Notes under the pieces: model-generated
What the model saw: only the letters and a program-made list of their open reading frames with translations
Told to the model about the DNA's origin: nothing
Database searches by the model: none
Assembly: GCA_004193205.1 (NCBI GenBank)
Contig: RZUM01000008.1
Coordinates: 1-64,000, forward strand
From: Gordonia sediminis
GTDB lineage: Bacteria > Actinomycetota > Actinomycetes > Mycobacteriales > Mycobacteriaceae
DNA: 64,000 nt
Reading direction: 5' to 3'
Program-made: the position numbers and the translations under genes
Shown here: piece by piece, positions 58,125 through 64,000 of the stretch
How the letters are laid out: each line of letters starts with the position of its first letter
Numbering within the stretch: the stretch's first letter is position 1

Positions 58125-59128
58125 GGCCGCTCCGCAACGGTGAGGGTGTCGTCGGGGTCACCGACGGCCCGCCGGTACCGCGCCGCCAGCTCGTCGTGAT
58201 GGCGGGCCTGCGCCCGGCACTCGTCGACGAGTTCGGGTGGTTCGAGCACGGTGAAATCGGCGTCGAAGGCCCGCAGCCAGCGGGCGATGCTCACCAGCGA
58301 CGTGGAGAACAGGGTGAGGTCGCAGCCGTGTTCGTCCCCAGCCTCGACGGTGCCCCACGCATCGTCGACCATGCCCGCGACCACGTCGATCGGCGCATGG
58401 ATGCGCACCCGCGCCGACGCCTTGCGATACACGGCACCCAGGCTACGGGTCAGGAACCCGGTGGCGCCGCCCTCGGGTAATGCGCGCGGCGTGAAGCGGG
58501 GCCCCGTCGGAATCCTCGGTGTCATCCGGTCGACCCGAAACGAGCGCCAGTCGGCGCGGTCGATGTCCCACCCGACGAGATACCAGCGCAGGCCGCTGCG
58601 GACGAGCCGGTAGGGTTCGACCTCGCGTCGGCCCGCGACTCCGTCGCCACGTCGGTAGTCGAAGCGCAGCCGTTCGGTGCGATGGCAGGCGGTGGCGATC
58701 TCGGTCAGCACCGCACCCGACACCGTTGTCCGCGACTCGCGGGGCACCGCCTCCACCGTGAGGGCGTCCAGACGATGCCGCAGGCGCGACGGCATGACCT
58801 GACGCAGCTTGGTCAGGGCACCCGCCGACGCCTCCGCCATATCGGCCACCGACCCGGTGGTGATCTCGTTGAGTCCCAACGCGACCGCGAGGACCTCGTG
58901 GTCGTCGAGCAGCAGGGGAGGCATCTCGGCGCCGGCACCAAGCCGGTAGCCGCCACCCACACCGGCGGTGGCGTCGACCGGGTAGCCGAGTTCGCGGAGC
59001 TTGTCGACGTCGCGCCGTACCGTGCGGGTCGTCACGTCGAGCCGGTCGGCGAGCTCGGCGCCCGACCATTCCCGACGTGCCTGCAGCAAGGTCAGCAGCG
59101 CCAGCAGCCGGGCGGACGTTTCCAGCAT
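58121..59128 (-). CDS. WYL-domain transcriptional regulator (DeoR-like HTH)
   Basis: 335 residues: N-terminal HTH ELADRLDVTTRTVRRDVDKLRELGY (split: ELADRLDVTTRT, VRRDVDKLRELGY), then YRLGAGAEMPPLLLDDHE, and the WYL domain with VEPYRLVRSGLRWYLVGWD. WYL proteins sense nucleic-acid or nucleotide ligands in several bacterial stress and defence systems. Two alternative ATGs lie up to 12 bases earlier. It heads an operon with the methyltransferase and PLD genes. Confidence 0.9.
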   Translation of the reverse strand: MLETSARLLALLTLLQARREWSGAELADRLDVTTRTVRRDVDKLRELGYPVDATAGVGGGYRLGAGAEMPPLLLDDHEVLAVALGLNEITTGSVADMAEASAGALTKLRQVMPSRLRHRLDALTVEAVPRESRTTVSGAVLTEIATACHRTERLRFDYRRGDGVAGRREVEPYRLVRSGLRWYLVGWDIDRADWRSFRVDRMTPRIPTGPRFTPRALPEGGATGFLTRSLGAVYRKASARVRIHAPIDVVAGMVDDAWGTVEAGDEHGCDLTLFSTSLVSIARWLRAFDADFTVLEPPELVDECRAQARHHDELAARYRRAVGDPDDTLTVAERP

Positions 59129-59199
59129 GACTGCCATCATCCGCGTTTTGCGGACAATATGTGACCTCGATCGGCGCAGCGCTCTCTCTACGTTGACGT

Positions 59200-60201
59200 T
59201 TACGACGAACCGGCCACCGGGTGCGTACTGAAGAACATCCAGATGAGCCTGGTCGCGGAGACGGTGTCGCTCGCCCCACCGCCCGCAGGATTTCCCGCCG
59301 ACCCGGGCCAGCGGTGGGTGCCACCGTCAATGCGGTAGTGCGTGATCTGGCGCCCCGCCGCGCACTGCAGCCAGGCGAGACGCTGCACGACGAGATTCAC
59401 CGGCAGCGTCATGGGTGCCGGCATGCACCGGGCACGGCCCACCCACCGCTGCAGCCACGAGGACACCGACAGATAGCGTTCGCCGAATCGTCGTCCGCCG
59501 TCGTATCGGATGACGCGGTCGGCGGTGCCGTGGAAGTCGATGAGGGAGATGGCCGGCCCACCACCCCCGCATCTCGCGACCGACTGCTCGTAGACGGCGG
59601 CGTCCACCGTGGCGAACGCCGTGAACTCCCAGGGCATCGTGCAGGCCAGCATCGCCACGAGGCTGCCGCCGTTGGACCGGCCGATGGCATACGTGCGGGT
59701 GGGGTCGACGCAGGCCTCGGCACGGACCGACGCCAGGATCGCTCGGGTGAACGCCAGATCGTCGACGCGTCGCGGCGAATAGGGCGCGCCCTGCCATGCG
59801 GTCTTGCCGTCGGTGCCGAGCAGGGCGTCGGGATAGACGACGACGGCGGGGAGGCCGGACAACCCGGTGCGGCGCTCGAACGTGGAGCTGCGCTCCGTGT
59901 GGCCGTGGTAGGCGACGACCAGCGGAAGGCGTCCGGTCGTGGGCGGACCGGCCGGGACGTGGATGCGATAGGTGCGGGTGACACCGCGCACCTCGACCGA
60001 CCGGACGACGGTCGTGCCGGGTCGCATCGTCGGCGTCGAGCACGCTGCGGCGGGGTGGGACGGGCCGCCGCCCGTCGACGCGGCCGCCCGAGGAACGGTC
60101 CCGGCAGCGACGATGCCGACGACAGCGACGAGGACGACGATCACGTACCGGAAAACGACCGGGCACGAGGACGGGAGGCGACGGCCGTTCGACACCGGCA
60201 T
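59200..60201 (-). CDS. Secreted esterase of the PHB-depolymerase/feruloyl-esterase type
   Basis: 333 residues. A signal peptide (VIVVLVAVVGIVAAGTVPRAAA) predicts secretion. The alpha/beta-hydrolase nucleophile is in AIGRSNGGSL; the acid is likely in DFHGTADRVI and the His in DGGTHRWPG. VVAYHGHTERSSTFER forms the oxyanion hole. Four or more Cys suggest disulphides. It resembles mycobacterial LpqC-type enzymes. Divergent from the GH1 gene with about 90 bp between. Confidence 0.86.
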   Translation of the reverse strand: MPVSNGRRLPSSCPVVFRYVIVVLVAVVGIVAAGTVPRAAASTGGGPSHPAAACSTPTMRPGTTVVRSVEVRGVTRTYRIHVPAGPPTTGRLPLVVAYHGHTERSSTFERRTGLSGLPAVVVYPDALLGTDGKTAWQGAPYSPRRVDDLAFTRAILASVRAEACVDPTRTYAIGRSNGGSLVAMLACTMPWEFTAFATVDAAVYEQSVARCGGGGPAISLIDFHGTADRVIRYDGGRRFGERYLSVSSWLQRWVGRARCMPAPMTLPVNLVVQRLAWLQCAAGRQITHYRIDGGTHRWPGSAGNPAGGGASDTVSATRLIWMFFSTHPVAGSS

Positions 60202-60290
60202 CAGGGTAATGCCACGCACTCGGGCCCGCGCGGGGGACCGGTGTCCCGGATTGGGAATCGGACTCCGATGTCGTCGAGGTCTGCGATGCT

Positions 60291-61607
60291 GTGCCCGTGC
60301 CGTTGTTCCGGTCTCTCGTCGCCACCGCCGTGGTGATCCTCGCCGGTCTCGCCGCGTCCGTGCCCGCCGACGCGGTCCCCGCCGGCAGGTCACCTGGGGT
60401 TGCCGTGCTGCCGGCGGGATTCCTATGGGGTGTCGCATCGTCGGGGTTCCAGAGCGAAGGGGACACCCCCGACAGCAACTGGCGTCGGCATGTGCTCTCC
60501 GGGGCCAACTCCGACCGGATCGGAACCTCGGTGGACTTCCGGCATCGCTACCGCTCCGACATCGCGCTCGCCGCCGGTCTCGGCGCCCGGGTGTATCGCG
60601 TCAGCATCGAGTGGGCGCGGGTCGAACCCCGACCGGGGGTGGTGGATCGGCGTGAACTGGCCTACTACGACGCGATGATCGCGGCGATCGTGGCCGCCGG
60701 GATGCGTCCGATGATCACCCTCGACCACTGGGTCTATCCGGGTTGGGTGGCCGACCGCGGAGGATGGGCCGACCCGGCGACTCCCGGGCTGTGGCTGCGG
60801 AACGCGCGGCGCATCGTCGACCGCTACGCCCGCTTCGACCCGCTGTGGATCACGATCAACGAGCCGGCCTACTACGTCGTCCAGGAGGTCGCGACCGGTG
60901 CGCTACCGGCGGTGGCGGCGTCCGCGATGATCGACCGGTTGGTGGCGGTGCATCGCAGCATCTACGACCACATCCACCGTCGTGACCCGCACGCGATGGT
61001 GTCGTCGAACAGTGCCTACATCCCGACCGTCGAACCAGTGATCGACGCACGGTTCGTCGACCGTGTCGCCGACAAGCTCGACTACCTCGGCGTCGACTAT
61101 TACTACTCGGTGTCCCCGGCGGACACCGGTGCCTGGCATGCCGCGATCGACGAGCAGTGGCTCGCTCCGGTGGCTGCCGACGGGCTGTACTACGCACTGC
61201 GCGACTACGCGCGGCGTTATCCGGCCACGCCGATCTACGTGGTGGAGTCGGGCATGCCGACCCGCGACGGCGCGCCGAGGCCAGACGGCTACCGTCGCTC
61301 CGATCATCTGACCGATCTCGTCTACTGGTTGCAGCGTGCCCGGGGTGACGGTGTCGACGTCATCGGGTACAACTACTGGAGTCTCACCGACAACTATGAA
61401 TGGGGCAGTTACACACCGAGATTCGGTCTGTACACGGTGAACGTCGAGTCTGATCCGACCTTGACGCGCCGACCGACGGACGCGGTGGCGGCCTACCGTC
61501 GCATCACCGCGGCCAACGGCGTCCCCATGTCCTATCGGCCGACACGACCCGCCGAGTTCTGCTCCCTGGTCGCCGCGCCGTCGAGTTGCACCGATCCCGT
61601 TCGATGA
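60291..61607 (+). CDS. Secreted glycoside hydrolase family 1-like protein
   Basis: 438 residues with a signal peptide (LVATAVVILAGLAASVPADA). The GH1 hallmarks are FLWGVASSGFQSEG, the acid/base Glu in WITINEPAYY, the nucleophile Glu in IYVVESGMPT and late NYWSLTDNYEWGSYTPRFGLY. Substrate is probably a beta-glucoside or a related glycan. Members in this order are usually cytoplasmic; export is unusual. Two GTGs six bases apart are possible starts. Confidence 0.88.
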   Translation: MPVPLFRSLVATAVVILAGLAASVPADAVPAGRSPGVAVLPAGFLWGVASSGFQSEGDTPDSNWRRHVLSGANSDRIGTSVDFRHRYRSDIALAAGLGARVYRVSIEWARVEPRPGVVDRRELAYYDAMIAAIVAAGMRPMITLDHWVYPGWVADRGGWADPATPGLWLRNARRIVDRYARFDPLWITINEPAYYVVQEVATGALPAVAASAMIDRLVAVHRSIYDHIHRRDPHAMVSSNSAYIPTVEPVIDARFVDRVADKLDYLGVDYYYSVSPADTGAWHAAIDEQWLAPVAADGLYYALRDYARRYPATPIYVVESGMPTRDGAPRPDGYRRSDHLTDLVYWLQRARGDGVDVIGYNYWSLTDNYEWGSYTPRFGLYTVNVESDPTLTRRPTDAVAAYRRITAANGVPMSYRPTRPAEFCSLVAAPSSCTDPVR

Positions 61608-61622
61608 TGAAGGAGAAACGTC

Positions 61623-62447
61623 TTGGCCCCGACCCTGCTTTCCGTCCGCCCCGTCGTCGACGCGCTGACCGCCCAGTGGGCGGTGATGGACACCCTGGTG
61701 TCAGGGCTGTCGGACGCGCAGTGGTCGGGTCCGTCGATCCTGCCCGGCTGGACGGTGGCCGATATCGTCGCGCACATCATCGGCACCGAGAGCATGCTCG
61801 CCGGGCGTGACGTGCCCGCCGAGCGAGATCTCGGGGCGCTCGAGCACGTCCGCAACCCGATCGGGGAGTTCAACGAGAAGTGGCTCGACCATTTCCGCGG
61901 TTCGTCGCGGGCCGACGTGATGGCCGCCTACCGCGAGATCGTGGCGGTCCGGACCGAGGCGCTGTCGACGATCAGCCAGGAGGAGTTCGACGCCGAGGCC
62001 ATGACCCCGGCCGGCCGCGACACCTACGGACGATTCATGCGCGTCCGTATCTTCGACTGCTGGATGCACGAGATCGACATCCGCGACTCCACCGGCGGAT
62101 CGGCGCCGACGCTGGTCGACCCGGCGCGGTTCGCGCTCGACGAGATCGCCGCTTCGCTGCCGTTCGTGGTGGGCAAACGTGCGCAGGCCCCGTCGGGGTC
62201 CGCGATCCTGATCCGCATCGGCGGACTGGTGCCCGATGAGGTGCGCATCGTCGTTGCCGAGCGGGCCACGGCCGTCGACGACCTGCCCGGTGGGGACGAA
62301 TCCGCCGACGTCGTCCTGACCCTCGACGCGCTCGACCTGGCCCGGCTCGCCGGCGGGCGTCGCTCGGCCGACCCCGGGCGCGTCGAGATCGCGGGCGATC
62401 GGGTCATCGGCGACGCCATCGTCGCCAACCTGAACTACGTGATCTGA
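61623..62447 (+). CDS. Maleylpyruvate isomerase/mycothiol-dependent-type family protein
   Basis: 274 residues from a TTG with GAAGGAGAAACG upstream. The N-terminal DinB-like four-helix domain has LPGWTVADIVAHIIGTE (about 40-56, with a metal-binding His) and WMHEIDIRDSTG (second His); the C-terminal part is sterol-carrier-like (ILIRIGGLVPDEV, then VEIAGDRVIGDAI). Family members are mycothiol-dependent or of unknown reaction. It starts 15 bases after the GH1 gene. Confidence 0.85.
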   Translation: MAPTLLSVRPVVDALTAQWAVMDTLVSGLSDAQWSGPSILPGWTVADIVAHIIGTESMLAGRDVPAERDLGALEHVRNPIGEFNEKWLDHFRGSSRADVMAAYREIVAVRTEALSTISQEEFDAEAMTPAGRDTYGRFMRVRIFDCWMHEIDIRDSTGGSAPTLVDPARFALDEIAASLPFVVGKRAQAPSGSAILIRIGGLVPDEVRIVVAERATAVDDLPGGDESADVVLTLDALDLARLAGGRRSADPGRVEIAGDRVIGDAIVANLNYVI

Positions 62448-62476
62448 GCCGACACCCCCGTGTCACCCAATGGGGG

Positions 62477-63289
62477 CTACCGCTCGTCTGCGTCGTGTCG
62501 CACGGCCGCCGATCCGAACTCGCGTGCCTGCCGAGCGGTGAGCATCTGAGCGGGCTGCGGATCGCTCAGCAGGGCCCGGACCAGTTGCGGTACGGCGTCG
62601 ATCGGGCGGTCGCTCGCTGCGAGCACCACGTTGCCGGTGCGCCGGCCCTTCAGCATCGCGGCATCGGCGATCAGCGCCACGTGGGCGAACACCGACGCCA
62701 CCGTGGCGACCTCGCCGCGGGCGAGGACCAGGTCACGGTTGTCGCCGCAGTTGGCCAGGTAGAGACCGCCCGGAGCCAGGACCTGCTGGACCTGCTCGGT
62801 GAACTCGCGGGTGGTGAGGTGTCGCGGGGTGCGGCCGTCGACAAAGGCGTCGCGGATCACCACGTCCCGTGTCTGCGCGGTCAAAGCGGTGACGACCTCG
62901 CGGGCGTCGCCGACCCGGATCCGCAGCAGGGGGGCCCGCGGAAGGTCGAACCATTCTCGCGCCAGGCGCGCGAGTTCGGCGTCGACCTCGACGGCGACCT
63001 GGCGGGCGTTCGGATACCGGTGCGCGAGGTAGCGCGGCAGTGCGCACGCGGCGGCGCCGAGGTGTAGCACCCGCCACGGGCCGTCGTCGTCGCGGAGGTG
63101 GCCGAGCAGCGCCGCCATCTGCCGCATGTATTCGAACTCCAGCACCGACGGATCGGGGTGGATGTGTGAGCTTTCGGCCCCGTTGATGGTCAGCATCCAG
63201 CCGCCGGCGATGGTGTCGTGGCTCAGTTCGGCGACACCCGTGTCGATCCGGTAGGTGCCGGCGTTGGGTTCGGTCTCGGGTCTGGCCAC
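62477..63289 (-). CDS. Spermidine-synthase-like protein
   Basis: 270 residues. The polyamine-synthase fold is seen in RVLHLGAAACALPRYLA, VAVEVDAELARLAREWF and VVIRDAFVDGRTPRHLTTREF. The aspartates that bind polyamine substrate are not evident, so it may be a non-canonical methyltransferase-like protein, as many actinobacterial members are. GTG start is chosen (ARPETEPNAG), divergent from cobD by about 60 bp. Confidence 0.8.
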   Translation of the reverse strand: MARPETEPNAGTYRIDTGVAELSHDTIAGGWMLTINGAESSHIHPDPSVLEFEYMRQMAALLGHLRDDDGPWRVLHLGAAACALPRYLAHRYPNARQVAVEVDAELARLAREWFDLPRAPLLRIRVGDAREVVTALTAQTRDVVIRDAFVDGRTPRHLTTREFTEQVQQVLAPGGLYLANCGDNRDLVLARGEVATVASVFAHVALIADAAMLKGRRTGNVVLAASDRPIDAVPQLVRALLSDPQPAQMLTARQAREFGSAAVRHDADER

Positions 63290-63352
63290 GACCGATGAGT
63301 GTACGGCTCGGCAGTGTACGGCTCGGGGCGCGCGGGCCGATACGATCACCCG

Positions 63353-64000
63353 GTGTCGGGTGGTCGAGGTGTTGGTCGGGGTGTTGCGGTGGGTCTGCTC
63401 GCCGGGTTCGTCGCCGATCGGGTATTCGGTGATCCCGCGCGATACCACCCGGTGGCGGCTCTCGGTCGGGCCGCGGGTGTGGCCGAACGCGTGATGTACC
63501 GGGATTCGCGGCCGGCGGGGCTGCTGTTCACGATGGTGTGTGTGGGCTCGGCCTGGGGTGCCGGTCGCCTGGTGGGCGGGTCACGCCCGGAATGGGTGAA
63601 GGCGGCGGTGACGGCGTCGACCGCGTGGTCGGCGCTCGGCGGCACCACGCTCACCCGGATCGGTGGCGAGGTGGCCGATGCCCTCGACGCGGGCGATCTG
63701 GACGCCGCGCGTGCGCTGGTCCCGAGCCTGTGCGGCCGGGATCCGAATGCGCTCGACGCCGCGGGGATCGCGCGGGCCGCGCTGGAATCGATCGCCGAGA
63801 ACACCTCCGATGCCGCGGTGGCCCCGCTGATGTGGGGGGCCGTCGCCGGTGTGCCCGGTCTGGTCGCGTACCGCACCGTCAACACGCTCGACGCGATGGT
63901 CGGCTATCGCACCGACCGACACGGCCGGTTCGGGTGGGCCAGTGCCCGGCTCGACGATCTCGCCAACATCGTCCCGGCCCGGATCACCGGCGTCCTCGCG
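63353..64000 (+). CDS. cobD: Adenosylcobinamide-phosphate synthase CobD/CbiB (partial, runs off the window)
   Basis: Only the N-terminal part (216 codons) is visible. GFVADRVFGDPARYHPVAALGR, a membrane segment LLFTMVCVGSAWGAGRLV, and AIAENTSDAAVAPLMWGA-like residues (here SIAENTSDAAVAPLMWGA) with YRTVNTLDAMVGYR are strong CbiB/CobD signatures. It attaches aminopropanol phosphate to cobyric acid in cobalamin synthesis. GTG start just before the SGGRGVGRG run. Its stop is beyond the window. Confidence 0.92.
   Translation, partial: MSGGRGVGRGVAVGLLAGFVADRVFGDPARYHPVAALGRAAGVAERVMYRDSRPAGLLFTMVCVGSAWGAGRLVGGSRPEWVKAAVTASTAWSALGGTTLTRIGGEVADALDAGDLDAARALVPSLCGRDPNALDAAGIARAALESIAENTSDAAVAPLMWGAVAGVPGLVAYRTVNTLDAMVGYRTDRHGRFGWASARLDDLANIVPARITGVLA

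Overview
The window is high-GC actinobacterial chromosome. The genes point to the mycolic-acid bacteria (Mycobacteriales): a FAS-II operon (fabD-acpM-KAS-accD6) preceded by a MabR-type regulator, FadD5, an NDMA-dependent alcohol dehydrogenase, a homodimeric AceE, AhpE, LGFP repeats and a SmtB-Zur pair. The two core blocks (hrcA to dnaG; the FAS-II operon to ahpE) keep gene neighbourhoods known from Mycobacterium tuberculosis. A single ketoacyl synthase in the FAS-II operon and LGFP-repeat proteins make Gordonia or a close relative my best guess; this is inference.

Layout. 1-1,000: a decayed IS607-type recombinase and an Rv2375-like protein. 1.1-20.2 kb: a forward core block (hrcA, dnaJ2, rsmE, phoH with an intein, ybeY, a CNNM protein, era, recO, uppS, glyS, a cold-shock-domain protein, dgt, dnaG), interrupted by reverse-strand smtB-zur and an M28 lipoprotein peptidase. 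20.2-22.5 kb: a 55-residue protein, a zeta-like toxin/antitoxin pair with its own palindromic operator, a methyltransferase and a CAU tRNA. 22.6-27.2 kb: a GntR regulator, allophanate-hydrolase-like amidase, biuret-hydrolase-like enzyme and permease, read as a nitrogen-scavenging operon. 27.3-28.9 kb: tRNA-Asn and a 1.4-kb mini-island bounded by a duplicated tRNA 3' end. 28.9-34.6 kb: an endolysin-like LGFP amidase, an HNH/excalibur lipoprotein, an ABC exporter and a DUF1254 protein. 34.6-43.0 kb: a lipid and alcohol metabolism neighbourhood (GntR, Mce-associated protein, a double-TetR regulator, enoyl-CoA hydratase, FadD5, alcohol dehydrogenase). 43.1-43.4 kb: two palindromic repeats. 43.5-49.0 kb: the FAS-II operon and mabR on the reverse strand. 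49.1-53.7 kb: aceE, a lipoprotein, a DUF3052 protein and ahpE, then a third palindromic repeat and tRNA-Val. 54.2-64 kb: aldehyde dehydrogenase, phospholipase D, a PrmC-like methyltransferase with a WYL regulator, two divergent secreted hydrolases, a mycothiol-dependent-type protein, a spermidine-synthase-like protein and the start of cobD.

Most notable are a PhoH intein with the Trp/Cys/Thr signature of class 3 inteins and a ruined homing endonuclease; an integrase-less mini-island at tRNA-Asn; and a family of palindromes, each exactly 102 bp, whose outer arms differ while the inner core is shared.
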